Origin: Liolophura sinensis
Taxonomy: Eukaryota; Mollusca; Polyplacophora; Chitonida; Chitonidae
Length of the DNA stretch: 64,000 nt
Assembly: GCF_032854445.1 (NCBI RefSeq)
Contig: NC_088301.1
Location: 59,162,512-59,226,511, forward strand
Direction of reading: 5' to 3'
The stretch's first letter is position 1. Each line of letters starts with the position of its first letter. This document shows, piece after piece, positions 1 through 14,075 of this stretch. The notes beneath the pieces are model-generated. The model had not been told where the DNA came from. It ran no database searches and saw only the letters and a list, made by a program, of their open reading frames with translations. The position numbers and the translations under genes were made by a program.

Positions 1-568
1 CACACAACTACACACGTGTAGATTTGGTGTTGGTTTGCTGGGGAATACACACAGTTACATATGTGTAGAATTGGTGTTGGTTTGCTGGGGAATACACACA
101 ACTACACAGTGTAGAATTAGTGTTGGTTTGGCAGGGGAATACACACAACTACACACATGTAGATTTGGTTTGGGTTTATTCTGGGGAATACACACATCTA
201 CACATGTGTAGATTTGGTGTTGGTTTGTGCTGGGGAATACACACAACTACATATGTGTAGATTTGGTGTTGGTTTGTGCTGGGGAATACACACAATTACA
301 TATGTGTAGATTTGGTGTTGGTTTGCTGGGGAATACACACAACTACACACGTGTAGATTTGGTGTTGGTTTATGCTGGGGAACACACACAACTACACATG
401 TGTAGATTTGGTGTTTGTTTATTCTGGGGAATACACACAACTACACACGTGTAGGTTTGGTGTGGGTTTATTCTGGGGAATACACACATCTACACATGTA
501 GATTTGGTGTGGGTTTATTCTGGGGAATACACACAACTACACACGTGTAGATTTGGTGTGGGTTTACT
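1..568. repeat. Minisatellite A, ~47-50 bp units, extends beyond left edge
   Basis: About 12 imperfect copies of a unit containing GGGGAATACACACAACTACAC, then a CANNTG-type centre, GTGTAG and ATTTGGTGTTGGTTTG. The array begins before position 1. Each unit centre is a near-palindrome (CTACACACGTGTAG, CTACATATGTGTAG or CTACACATGTGTAG). Long open frames on both strands here (for example 55-246, 198-440 and 227-454) only reflect the repetition. Confidence 0.95.
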
Positions 569-3500
569 AGCTATACAAAATCAGTGAGCCTTGGCAAGGA
601 ACAAGCTCATGTCTGGAATATGAATGGGATCAATTATTCATCATGGAATGAAGTTTACAAGATGTTGTGATGGATTTGAATGGTTGTCAGTGGCCAGAAT
701 GAAACTTCATCCCCTTGTATGCTGGTGCAGGCTTCTGGTGGTGGTTTGCTTTGGCCCAAGAAGACAGATTATCGCATTGAACCACAAAGGACAGTTGACT
801 GAACCCTTTGCATCAGGCCAGATCGACCCCAAATTTCCATTCACTAACCTTATTAGTTTGACCATTAATCATTGAATATTGGAAGTCCCTATTATGGAAT
901 GTTTCCTGTAATAGCTGCAATGTCCTTGACCTTGCTTTGGTGGGCATATCATTATTTGGTTAAAGAAGACAGAATCCTGTAAAGTCTGCTTCCCAATTAA
1001 GAGAAGTAGGGCAACGACTTAGGTAACTTCAGACAGAAGATTCACAGCCTGCTATTGATTTTAGAGGAACAGTTAACTGTGTGGCTCAGTGAAGGGACAT
1101 TTGCACATTAAGAACCAGGCAGTCTTCGTGTGTAATTGTTGCTCCTCTCTCCTCAGTTTTCCAAGGATCAATTCTGTATGGTTTTGAAAGCTGCTTGAAA
1201 ATTGACCGTCACAGTTTTGCCCTTGAGGGTAAATTGAAGAGAATTGTCTCGGGTCACGTGCTTGTGATATTTCAGGCATCTCAGCTGTCTTGCTGATGAT
1301 CCCCATTACCACAAAGCAATTTAGCATAAAGGCTAGGTTTGTTCCTAGTTTTGGCACCATCTTATACACGTAGTTTAATACTGAGCCAGTGTACCTCATG
1401 TATCCTAGGGCCATCAAATTTGTCATAACTTGTACTTGCAAAGAGAATTGCAGTATTTTTTTTAACAGAGTAGGTATTTGGCATATACATTATATACAAT
1501 ATTTGGATATTCCCCAATATGATTAAATGTATTGCCATGTGGTAGATTCTCTCTGTGTGTGTATATATATATATATATATACCATTATCCATTGAAAATT
1601 AATGGATATTTTAATAAATTAGTGTCTAATATTTTTACAAATTAATGCACACTGGTAACATCAGAGTACATGTTTACTTAGTCATATGTATACAAACATG
1701 TGTTTAGACCTTCATTCCCATAGCTTCGCCTAAAAAGATGAAGAGTAGCAAGTTCATTTATACGTGCATGTTGATTTACAACTCCCTAAGTTCACTTTTG
1801 ACACATGTGGACTTTTGATTCCCCCTTGCTCTGGGAGAAGTTAAGAATGAAGGAGAGCTTTCATAGTTTGAAGTGTTGTTGCATAATTTATACCCCCCAT
1901 GGTAACAGGGTTGTCCTGACACAGCAAGATGTCTTATGTCCATGTCCATTCAGATAACCTAACCCAAGTACATGGAAGGAGCTGCTGACACAGCTCTACT
2001 GCATGCTCACAAGCTTGTACTGTGCCATGGCCTACATGGACCTCTGTAGATGTGACGCCTGTGTACACATGCTATGAATTATTGCATAGGCTAGTAGTTC
2101 ACAAACTCAGAAGCACAGACTGCTACTGTTGAACCTCTGCAGGCCTACTCACCCGCCTAATACCTACATTTTGACACCTACATTTATCTTTCCTTTCACC
2201 GTACCATATACAATAAGAGGAATTTCTCTTGTTAGATGTCTACACGATCCAATATGAACCAGCTTGACCCAATATACACACATGTGATGAAGCATGTGTC
2301 TTACATATAGATGTAGAAACTGAAGAGGAAGTTACAGGAAGTTTTTGGGTGATATTGTAATAATATTGATTTTCACAATGATGTACATTCACTGGGATCA
2401 TATTTTCAGTCCAGTTGCAGGATATTAATCTGTTATCGATCTACAGATAGAACCACTTATCACTAAAGCTGACAAGCATTTTATCCATTGGCATTGACTT
2501 CCCTGCATGTTTGTACTAACCATAATACTCCTCAGTGCTGAAACAACGGTTTGATAACAATTTGTGCTAATTACAGCTATGTTTGACTTGAAAAGGCTTT
2601 ATAAAGCTAAATGTGTTGGATGTTGGATACAGTATCTTGGACATCTTTTTCATTGCTACATGTATCTTCTGTAAAGATAATAAAAGAAGTAGATGTATTC
2701 AAATACAAAAAGTTTACTTTGTTCTACAGTTGTCTCTTGTCTTGTTCACAAGACTGCCAATTCATATAGCAGGAGTCTGCTGTTAGGTGTGTCTGAATGT
2801 GTTTATGTGGTCAGTCTGTGGACAGACTTTCTGTATGGTTGTTACTGCACAAGGACATAAATGTACATAGGTGTAGATAGTCCTGGGACAGAATCTGCAT
2901 GTACATGTATCAGTCTAAGGAGATGGTAGGGGCTGACCACTTAGTGTGTGGGGCAGGGTCTCTGCCAGGGTAGTGTGAGGAAATCAGCACATTATTCAAG
3001 AATGATATATGGGAGAAAACCCAGTCAGTAACTTCAGCTCCCTGGATGAGTTCCAGATGTTTGCTACCAAGTTTCACTACTGTATGCAAACATTTTACCC
3101 TCAAGAATGCTGTAACTGAAAGAGTCAGTATCAGTGTAAAATTAACTGTCAGAGTTTTAAAAGTTTATACTGATTGAGGATTTGTCAGGTTGCTGCAGTG
3201 ACATGATGAAGCGATAAAGTTTCTTTAATTTTAGTGAGTTCAAAATTGCTTGTTATGTACATGTATATGTATGTATCTGGCATGTGCTGTACTAACTTGC
3301 AGCTTAGTTGGTCATCTCACTACTAAAGAGCTGTAATATAGTCCATACCTCTTGTATGGGCGGTATGCCAACACTTACAGCACATGTACCATGTGTAGGT
3401 CTCTACTTTAGCTATGACAGTCTTCTCCCATTTGTGTTATGTAGACCAGACAGAATGCATGTGACTTGTTGAACTTGTCCAGTTGGAGGTAGCAATCTGT

Positions 3501-6500
3501 TGTGGATATTTGTTAATTGATCATGACAGTTACTTCCATGTTTAACTGTTTGCTGCCTAACTACAGTAGTTTTGGATTAAGATGTTGGCAATGTGATGTA
3601 TTCCAGCATCTGCTGCTCCTCTTCTTTAGAACTTCTCATAGATTAAATACCATATCTTCTTCAGGAACAACAATAGTTTCAGCCTGTACTGTAACGCACA
3701 TCTGATCCAAAAACTACAGTAGATTTTTTTCACTTGTGATGTTCTTGATGAAACAATGATAAGGACCATTTTGAAACTTTTGAAAGTGCATGGAATGTAA
3801 TATAAATGTTATCCTAGGTTTAATGCCTACAGTTCTGGTTATTTTGCTACTTACCCATGTACATGTAGTGTGCAAATAATTTCATATCATTTCATGTAAG
3901 AAACGATGTTGAATTGCATGTGTGTTTGACTGCTTATGTGCAATTTAATTAACCTTGGAATAATGGTAAACCTTTGAAGTCTGTACATGTTTCTTACATT
4001 TAGTTGTTCAGTGCCTCCCTGGCTGGGTCTGTCTTTAATTTTACCAGTTACCCACTTAAATTAGAACCTGGTTGGCCATATTTCTGCTCGAGACATTCAA
4101 ATGAGGAGTGGGGCGGGGCATGTTTTTTCAGCTTAGCAATGTGTTGCAGCGAAGGACTGACAACCTGCAGTTTTTAAAGGCCTGCCTTATGTTTTATGGC
4201 AGTGCAAAAAATATTAGCTTCTGTCAGCATTACACATGGCCAGAGTTAGAGTATGAAATTTGAACTGCCACGGCTGAATTTCATGGTATAATTAGTGTAC
4301 TTTGTCTCTTAAGTTTCAGAGACAGAGCTTGTGTCTTAGACACCTGGGGACATAGAATAAATGTATCAATGGATGAACATTTCTCTTATCACTATGGACC
4401 CAGTCAGGAGGTATTTAAGGTACCTGGCAAAAATCGTAGGCCACCATACTTTTGTCCAACCATGAAGTTAAACCAGAACCCCTAACTCACCCCACCCCAT
4501 CTTACTAGGGCAAACTTCTTCTTTACTGTGTTGAACACATGCATATAAATCCATCAATCATTTATCATGTAAGCAGCTCAAGTTTTGTGATGACTTGGCC
4601 TGTTGGTAATAAGATAACCACTAGAAGATACATATTGTTTATCTGGAAATAAATGCTGTATTTCCCAATTCTTTGAACCAAAATTAAAATATAATCCTGC
4701 CAGGTTCTCCAATAAAACACCAAGCTTGCATGTGATTTTTGGTGGAAGCAGTTGCTGACTGACATTGACAATTTCCTAACATTGTGTAAACACAGTAAAC
4801 ATTAGGTTATCTGAACCCTACAGGGACTGTAACCTTGTCAGATTTGCGTAGCAATAAACTTCTGTGAAGGTCCAGAAAATAGTGCTTTACCATGACCTTT
4901 ATTATCATCAGTTATGGGGATCTTATGAACCCACCGTCAGCGGCAGCCTCAGATGATGCAAGATATGTGTATGTTAGAGGTAATAAAAGTGGGAGTTGTC
5001 AGAAATGGTGATGCCAACAGCACTGTCTGTGCAAGAAGATAACACATCTGGAAGGCGAGAAACTGTCGGTCTTGGTGATTATGGTGATTCAGAAACAGGT
5101 GTATTTTCACCGCCTGGCAATGAATGCTGGCAAAGTAGCTGATGGAGAATTGGTAATGAAGCAAATGTCTGGAGAAAATTTGAATTATCTATTGCCTGTT
5201 GTACCACTGAGTACTTACACACACACACACAAACACATACATTCTGTGTTTAAACAGAAAAGTAATGCTACCTCAGGGTTTTTTGGGGGGGTTTTTTGGT
5301 ATTTTATGATGTGTGCAGAAAAATCATGCATATATATCATATTTCATTGATGATTGAATTACCCTTAGCATTTGTATATTTGCAACAGTGTAAATACTTG
5401 TACATGAATGACACAAGTGTGTTCAGCAGTGTTTACAACACAGTTGCATCATTCATACTTAATACCTTCTCTTCATTACATGATTTTTCAACTCAACATC
5501 ATGAATACCATGTACTGGTGACATTGAAACTGTAAATTCAGGTGTGAATCGTGAACGCAATGAAATATACGTAGCTCTATATGTAACAGCCTGTCAACAT
5601 TCCTGAATTATTTTGATGTACTCTACATGTCTGGTCAGTCAGCTACCACAATGTTGTAGGTTTCTTATAACTACACACATATATGTATGGACGAAAATTT
5701 ACCATTTCTTGTCACGTGTATGTAAACAGTAAGAAATTAAATACAGCTGTCCTGTACACACATGTATTCTCAACAATATTATGTGATGTTGTGGATGTAT
5801 TTTCCTTGTACTGAAAGCTGCCTACCCACATGTTGCCTGAGTGACAACCTGCACATATACATGTAGGTCAACCATCAAAGAGATGTATTAAATACAGAAG
5901 CTGAATACTCTGTTGAAATGCATGAAATGTTGTGTATGGGAAGAAAATGAATGGAGTGACTGTGTTCAATGCTGGTTTATAGGCAGCATTGTCTACGGAC
6001 AGTAGATTAATCTTGTTCTGACCTCACTTACATGTAGCTTGAAAATGTCAGCAGTTTGATATCCACACTGTGCACACCGTGTCTGCATTAAACTCGGGCA
6101 TGCTGTACTCCTGTGTAGTACTCACTTATAAAACTGTGGCAAAGCACATTGTTCCATGAGTATACCGGCACAGGCATTCCATACAGATAATACATACACA
6201 TACAATGATGTATGTGTCTTTATATAATGTTTCTTGTATTTGTTACGTTCTCAATTTGTGGATAGAGTAATCAGGTTTTGCATTAATCAAATACGGGTTG
6301 ATTGCAGATGTATTGAGCTACAGTGTATACATGATAAGGTAGAAACTATAGCATGCACAACACACATTGTTGGGTTAGATGATGTCCTTTCATAGCCTTG
6401 AACCCTGTGTAACTACATACATGTAACGTGGTGGCAGCAATGTGTATACTTTTGAATACTTTCCTTGACTCTAACAGTTGTGTGACAAATTTCCTGAGGG

Positions 6501-8183
6501 ATGGTCATGCTTGTTTGAAAAGGCTTGATAAGAAATCAACTCAAGTGCTGCTGAAGCCCTGTTTGTTTTATTATCTTGCCTACTGTCAGGTTAAGCTACC
6601 AGAATATAAATGCAGTTAAACTTATCAGAATCAAGGCTTTTTAAGCAGAAATACATGTTCTATAAAATATGGAACATTATTCCACATGATATGTATTTTT
6701 AAAATTACAAGTAAGCATATAAAATGCTGTTATTAATTGATTTATGTGTGCATGTGAATCACAGATCTATAGTGAAAGATAGAAAAAGCATTCATGTAAA
6801 TAAACTAAATGTAGCTGCTAACATGTTCAAGCCTTACATGTATATATTTATTGTAAGTTAATTCTATGAATTTGTGTTTAAATTACGTAATTTGATGAAT
6901 TTTTTTGTGTAAGGATTCAAAATGCAAGTTAGTTTCGAAAATTATGTGTATTTTCAATTCTCTTGTAAGCTGAAGCAGTTCATCTTAAATTGGGACACTT
7001 ATGTTACAAAAATGCCAGCATAGTTGGTGTCTGTTGTGTGCATATTTGTGTGCATGCTTGTGTTGCTCTGATTCATCCAGCAAAAGGTGTAGGAGTGATC
7101 ACACAGATCCGTCACAGCAATCAGCTTGAGAGCAGCAGATTCAACATGTTATCAGGAGTCTGTATTGATCTCCTTACAGAACATTTGCATCGCAGATGAC
7201 AGATTCGCCCCTCTCCAGGGAAAACACGAGTTACTGTGTTTGAGAGCTGCAGTGGGGCCATTGTCTGTTCTGTCCCTACACTTATGCACATGAACGATGT
7301 CGCATGCAGACAAGCTGTTATAGAGATTCTTGGGTGCAGAACAGGCTTACACAAAAGTGTTCGACATCGTAAAATCTTATAGTGCTTAATGTGTGTACTA
7401 CCTCTGTTCTCTATTCTGTGGACAACACTTGTACACTGTTTTAATCATGTAACCTGTGCCTGTACCAGTAATCAGACAGACATGTAGAGGATAGAGGCAG
7501 CAGGGCCTGACTGACACCACTGCTAGCCACACTTGCTTGAAAAAAGTTACACACAACATCACCTGCACTTTTTTTTATTTACTTGATAGCTTTGACAGCT
7601 ACTCCCCCCACTCTCACCTCCAAAACATAAAAAAAGCAAAACAAATAATCTAATGTCAGAATCCAGTATAATTTTGACTTTGCATATTGATAGTCCTGTA
7701 CATCATACAATTGACATAGAGATCTTGCTTTGTTTTTCATGGTTCATGGAAGCAAATGCAGCTCATCTGTGGCTGTTGATGTGAAAGTGCAATACATCAA
7801 TACATGTGAAGTATAATCACTGTAATAGATTCCTTGTCCACGCCCAATTTCAGCTCAGTACAAGGAAATGGGTCAACATGTGGTAACACCTGGAACCGCT
7901 CAGCGACATGTCTGCTTGATAAATCATGAAGCTGAAGAGAGATTTTTGTGCGTTTAAACCAGTGCAATGTGACCCTGAACATGACAGGATCGTGAGGCTC
8001 TGGGAAAATTATTTTGCGAAAATGCAGCTCGGATAAATATTTAATGGTATTTTGTCCAGACATGGAAAGTTTTCAAGGAAATTGTTGTTGTCTAATTATT
8101 ATAACAAAATTACACTGTGTTTGGGGGCTGGAAATTTCTGTTGATCCAGAAATGTGTGTACAAGGGTCAATTACTGTTTGGTT
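569..8183. other. No supported gene; short simple repeats only
   Basis: AT-rich sequence dense in stop codons in all frames. It holds a (TA)n tract at about 1562-1581, a short (AC)n at about 5216-5230 and many ACATGTA motifs. The longest frames (122 codons on the minus strand at 1073-1441; 92 codons at 5072-5350) show no recognisable domain, no clear splice context and ordinary local composition. A possible AATAAA-like signal (GATAATAAAAG near 2676) could mark the 3' end of a gene left of the window, but no coding exon supports that. Confidence 0.6.
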
Positions 8184-8522
8184 CTTCTGGGTACCCTAGA
8201 AGAATGGACTTCTGGGTACCTTAGAAGGATGGACTTCTGGGTTCCCTTACAGGATGGACTTCTGGGTACCCTAGAAGAATGGACTACTGGGTACCCTTGA
8301 AGGATGGACTTCTGATGGACTTCTGGGTACCCTTGGAGGATGGACTTCTGGGTACCGTTGAAGGATGGACTTCTGGGTACACTTGTAGGATGGACTTCTG
8401 GGTACAGTTGTAGGATGGACTTCTGGGTTCCCTTGTAGGATGGACTTCTGGGTACCGTTGAAGGATGGACTTCTGGGTACACTTGTAGGATGGACTTCTG
8501 GGTACCCTTGTAGGATGGACTG
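8184..8522. repeat. Minisatellite B, 25-bp unit
   Basis: About 13 copies of a 25-bp unit of the form GGATGGACTTCTGGGTACCC plus TTGTA, with variants at the GGTACC core (GGTACA, GGTTCC) and one truncated unit near 8300-8318. Because 25 is not a multiple of 3, a 130-codon minus-strand frame (8171-8563) shows a 25-residue peptide period; it is an artefact of the array. Confidence 0.95.
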
Positions 8523-11500
8523 TGTGATCTAGTTTTCAATGACCACGTAATCCTAAATGTCACTTTTTTTCTTGCTCAGCTCATTAGCATACATGTACTG
8601 ATAGAAGGAAAGATTTTGAAATATTTTAATACAAGTTTAATACATCTGCTTAATGCATTTAAAGAAACATATACTTGACACATTTCATCACACAAACATT
8701 TGTAATGCAGTAAAGTAGATTAACTGCTTTAGACTAACGTAACTTTTATGTAAACTCTATCAAAAGAAGAAATGTTCCATACATTTATGTATCCTCTGAA
8801 CTTGTCTATGCTTAAATTTAATTATTTTCATCATTACCCCCATTTAGGACTTTGCATAATAGTGCTTTTCCATGTATTCAGATGTCCATGCTCTTCCTAA
8901 AGTACTGAACCTAAATGTTTTTGCACAAAACTTTACATACATCTTCTCTATCATCCAAACTTGCGTATGCTTAAGCTTAATTACAATCAAGTAATTATTT
9001 TCTTAATTACTCCAGTACAGGTACTATAATGCAGGTGCAAAAAATGGATTTTCATGTGCACTGTACTGTTATATGATTGCTATATGTCTGCATTCAAATT
9101 GGATGTACCAGTCGTGCAATCAGTTCACACCAAGAAGAGCCCATGAAACATTCTACATTTATATGAAGACAAACTATACATTACAATGCCCTCTCATTTG
9201 TTGAAGGTTTTCTTTGTTTTCTTTCTTATATTTTTGGAAATGTTGGGAGATGGAAGGAGGTATTTAAGACACTCGGATTCTTGTTTAATTTAATTTCATT
9301 TAATACTTTGCAAGAAAATTTTAAAAGCTTTGTTTTCACTTTCTTTTTCATATTTATTTAGGAAATATAGGAAGGAAAAATGTCTGCAGTGTGTCTGGTT
9401 GATATGATGATTGTTGGAAGATAGGAAAGGATATATAGGGAAAGGACATATGCCCATATCACATGTAACTTTGTAGAATTGAAATGGTTTGAGAAAAGCT
9501 CACACTTACCCCTAAAGTTGTACTAAGGCTGATGTACAGGTAAGCGTTAGACAAGCTTTAGAGGGAGGCTGAATCTAAGCATTAAAACAGATATTCGTAC
9601 ACCAACTGTGAACCAAAGGTAATCGCAAGGCCAATTCCCAAAACACGTATAACAAAAACAGAGAACTGAGAAAGTATGAAATGCTGGACACATGAGACTT
9701 TCAGGTTCTGGTTGTATTTCTGGATATATGCTGGGGTGAGGTGAACTCACAATAGTGGCAGGATCATTTTTGTTAGACTTTTGGGGTCTGAACAGGTGAT
9801 GCATGTCCAGGTAGGTCATCAAATCAGCTGTAGTAAACTCCCAGGTTTCCTTTGTAAACTCTGCTGTCCTTACCTCAAACGTATTCCTCAAAACTATGTG
9901 CATTATAGAACACTTGCAAGCATTGTATTTTCCTTTCATCTACTGGTGTTGAAATTACCATGACCTGCAAGCCTTTCACTGCTGATATACAGTGGGTATT
10001 AAAATGCAGGTGTTAAAATGCAGGTGTAGTTTTAAACAAGCCATATTCAAACAGCAGATAACAGCTCTGGACCAATGGCAAACCCAGATTTTACTGATTG
10101 TAGAAATAAGAAAAATTCCATGTAAACGAATTTCACAGATGTTTAGTAAAACATAAACATGACATTATTCAATCCTGACTTCTAAGAGTTAAAGATATAA
10201 GCACACATTATGTTATGAGCAATGGATATACATGTATATGCACGTATATTGCTCACTCATTAATTCATTTGCTGTTGAAAAACTCATACACATATCTGGC
10301 GTTTGTATGTTTTTCTTCTTTTCTTTTCTTTTGTTATTTTTGTGTGTTTGTATGGGATGGGTTATGGTGGGATGGGTTTTTATTTCCTACTTAACCTGAA
10401 CTTCAGTACATGTAAATGTTAATGGGGAATGAAGTCTGCTCAGAGCTGAGTGTGCAGACACCAGAGTAAACACAGACACAATGACCCTTGACCTGATAAT
10501 GTCAGAGGTCAGGCAGATGACCTACACAGTGTCAGGAATTTCATTCTTGACCGCTGTGAGGTCAGGTGTAGGGTAAACCCATGACCCGGAGTAAGTCCCT
10601 TGAGTGAAGAGTTAAGACCAACATAACTGGAAAAGTATACATGTATGTGTATTAATGCTGTATCTTTATTTCAAGAGTCAATACATCTAATATCAGTCAA
10701 TACATCTAATACAATGCTAATTGAATGACAATAAACAAGGCAGGCAAACATACAAGTACAGGTAGGTATTAGATACAGGATCAGTTAGTGCAGCCACCAT
10801 GACTATCTTGAACAGCTGGAAAAAAGGTATTAAGACAGGGTGTAGTTGGAAATGGCCCATTACCTACCCCTTCTTACTGGTCAAGGAGTGAACTAGATGT
10901 GTTGCATATTTCACAGCTTCAGCTTCACTATACATATCTGTACTCTTCCATTCACTAACCTGGAACTGTGTCTTTTTGAGTGGGCTGTCCTTAATACATG
11001 TGTGGGAAAGCTACACTCCTCAAAAAACATGTTTCCTGTAATCTTACAGTTATTCTGACTGAATATTGCCTGGTTATTTGTGAATAATAAATACCGTAAT
11101 ATCATGATTTTGATTGTGAATTTTATTTGTTTCATATTTCCAGCACTTCAGGGTGATGACTTTAGCAAAACTGTAGGTCATTCAGTATCATTAAGCAGTG
11201 TAAATTTCATGGATTTCATTTAGAAACACAACATGAAAGTTTCAAGTTGATAAATTACATCAAACTAATATTCACATGTATGTTTCTGAAATTCTGAATA
11301 TTTGCATCACTTATAGTAATTTTTGTGATCACATATGCAGAATTTAAGATCATTACTTTGAGGATGCCTGAGCCAACCTTAGCAGGCTCGATTGGAAAAT
11401 TTGGGTTTAAGAAGTTCTGATGCAATCTGAGTTGCTGCATCTATTAGATTTGTGTTAACATGTCATTGAGTTTATCAAAACATTCACATAATTGTTTTAT

Positions 11501-13860
11501 GAATTTGAATGGTGTGCCGTCAAATATACATGTTTGCATATAGTTCTGATGAATGCTTATTGGTTTCTTTTCATGATTAACTTCCTGTTCAAGTTTCCAG
11601 CTCTGCATTATGAGAAAATTCCACATGCTACACATGTACGTGTACCTTGTTTAAGTTGTAATTAAACACTGAAACACTGATACCATAACTAGTTATTGTA
11701 AATGCACATTGTACATCATATGCATGCACATCTAGATGTCAAGGGCTTATGTTAATGCACCTCCAAGCAGAGATGATAGTCACTGCCCGACATTTGTCGC
11801 ATTGCTCATTGTAAGATGAAGGATCAAACTGAAGCTACCTCTGAAATAGGAAAAGGAAGGATTTGTTGAATATCTACTTGACAGATGGGAAGGATTGTGA
11901 TGGATTTAGTTTATAGGTTAGTGAGATTCACCTGTATCAAAAAATAATTACAGTAGGGTAATTGTAAAAAGTGATTGTTGACAGATTGAGATATATGCAA
12001 GTTTATTCTGTGTGAAAACCTGTACAGGCTTAACCAGGGTAAACTGTGGAATGCAGTTGTTTGAAAGGCGGTTTGTGGGACCAAGTACATATATAACAGT
12101 GGCAAGTGCTGAGCTCTGTTGTTGGCTTGTGGGATTGATGATGTGTGACAGTCTATAGCCACCAGGTTATTTTCTGTATGGGTACATGTAGGTACTGTCT
12201 AACAGTGACTTGTGTGGATAGGGTGCATACATAGATGTGATAAGCCTTCATAAAATATTAACCTAAAGTTCATATATAAGAGAAAGTGTCTAAAATAATT
12301 TAAGATTTGAACATGAGACCTTAATTTTTAATGATTTGGATCCGTAAGATTGGTCCATGTGTGCTCTGGGAGCCTACATAATTTATATAGCTAGTGAATC
12401 TGTGCTTATAACAGCCCAGCTTTTACTTAGATGGCAGTTTTAATATATTTTCTGGTTAGCATGTCCTGTATTTTATACTTGGTGGTCAGATAGAGGTGAA
12501 TCGCAATTAGATTGTTCTATCCATACCTATAACACAGATAATATTTTGACAGACCGTCATATGTTACTTGTCTGTCACAAACTTTTCAACAGGTTTCTGT
12601 ACGTCAGCGTGCACATACACTGACATCCAAGATTATAAGCGGTTTCAGTTTGTGCAAACATGTAAAGCTAACAGAATATTTGCAGAGAAGAAAGCAGATC
12701 TGTAATCATTAAATTCTCATAAACGTTCCTAACATGCTCTACTTTGTGCATGTAGGCTAAAGCATACATGCTGCATACACGCAAATGAACTCAAGTGCAA
12801 CAGACCACTTCAGTAGAATTATAGGATAGAGTGATCTCCCTTGCATTATCACAGGCATGTGCCATTGGAGACGATCAGATATCAAATATGAACTTTTGCA
12901 CTCATGTACAACATCTCTATGTACTTGATTGTACAAATGAGATGATACAGAGGGTGAGTATTTAAGTTGATGTTATCTGGTGGATTTAAATTACTAAACC
13001 AGATTAAATAAAAGCTAAAGAAAAAAGGAGTATAAGTTTTAATTTGCATTAATTCATTTTTAAGATAATGTATTGAACTACTTGTACAATTTTCTGCAGG
13101 TGCTGATTTGAATTGTTGGCATAAACAAAATTTTTTTTTGTATGTATGTACATACATGTAATTTTTGGGATTGCCTAGTGCTATATTTTTAATCTTAAAG
13201 AGGGTTGTTGCCAGCAGGACCATATGAAAACATAAACTTCTGTCACCAAATTTCAGAAGTCACATGGCAACCTTGTGTAAAGTATATTTTGTAGAAAGAA
13301 TCAAAATGGTTCTCTTTGAGATCTTTTATGCCTGTGACTGAAACAAATTTATATGAAAACGAAACCTGGTATAGATACATGTAGTTATCATAGTTTCATT
13401 AAATTACTTGTTAGTTTAAGTATATAACCAGTCATTAAAGTAAATACTCTAGACAAAGAAACAATAAATGACTTGTCAAAAAGGTTACACAAATGACAAA
13501 TGCATAATAAGAAATAACTGATGGAATTATGAAAATCTGTAAGTTCATTGATTAACTGGTAAATACTTCATATGACAAAAGGTATTTTTTATATGCCATT
13601 TGCAAATTAAATCCAAATTGTCTATAATGTGTGTGAATGAGTATTTTCTATGGTAGCGCGTTTTAGGCATAATATATATGGAAATCTTTTAAGTTTTTTC
13701 ACGTGTTTCTGGCTTGCATAACCTGTAGGTGAGCACTTTTAACCATTCTCTATTCATTAATGCAGTGTATTACGAGTATAATACACCATAGTACAGGTAT
13801 ATTCACCTCTCCCTCATTAAAGAAGAAAATTATTATCCAATGGCAACTCACATGTATATA
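8523..13860. other. No supported gene
   Basis: AT-rich spacer. The reading frames present (up to 130 codons on the minus strand at 9547-9939 and 113 codons at 12882-13223) have low-complexity or random-looking translations with no domain I recognise. Scattered homopolymer T/A tracts and ACATGTA motifs are the only structure seen. Confidence 0.55.
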
Positions 13861-14075
13861 GTGTGTTTCACCTAAAGTTTGGCCTGTAACAGTGTACTTT
13901 CAGAAGCACATAATGGCCTTAAAAGGACACTTTTGATGCCAATAATTAAGTACGTCTGATAAGAAATTAATTAAACATCACAAAAATAAACTTGTAATTG
14001 GCCCTGTAAGATGAATTGGTCAAAATCAAGCAAAGTGTGTCACTTTAACAGTGCTAAACTTTAGGTGAAGTACAG
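13861..14075. mobile_element. MITE-like element copy 1 with terminal inverted repeats and TA flanks
   Basis: A 215-bp element whose ends contain a perfect 14-bp inverted repeat, TTCACCTAAAGTTT (13868-13881) and AAACTTTAGGTGAA. It is flanked by TA on both sides (13859-13860 and 14076-14077). It shares its ends and internal blocks (CAGAA-CACAT-A-GGCCTTAAAA followed by GACACTTTTGAT; AAGCAAA-TGTGTCACT) with the copy at 41300-41487. TA target sites and short inverted ends suggest a Tc1/mariner-mobilised non-autonomous element; it has no coding capacity. Confidence 0.8.

Noticed and set aside
55-587. Several Cys/His/Tyr-rich frames on both strands
   Set aside because: They are explained by minisatellite A and run in opposite directions over the same DNA.
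8171-8563. 130-codon minus-strand frame with 25-residue repeats rich in Pro/Ser
   Set aside because: It arises from the 25-bp minisatellite read through three frames; its ends coincide with the array.
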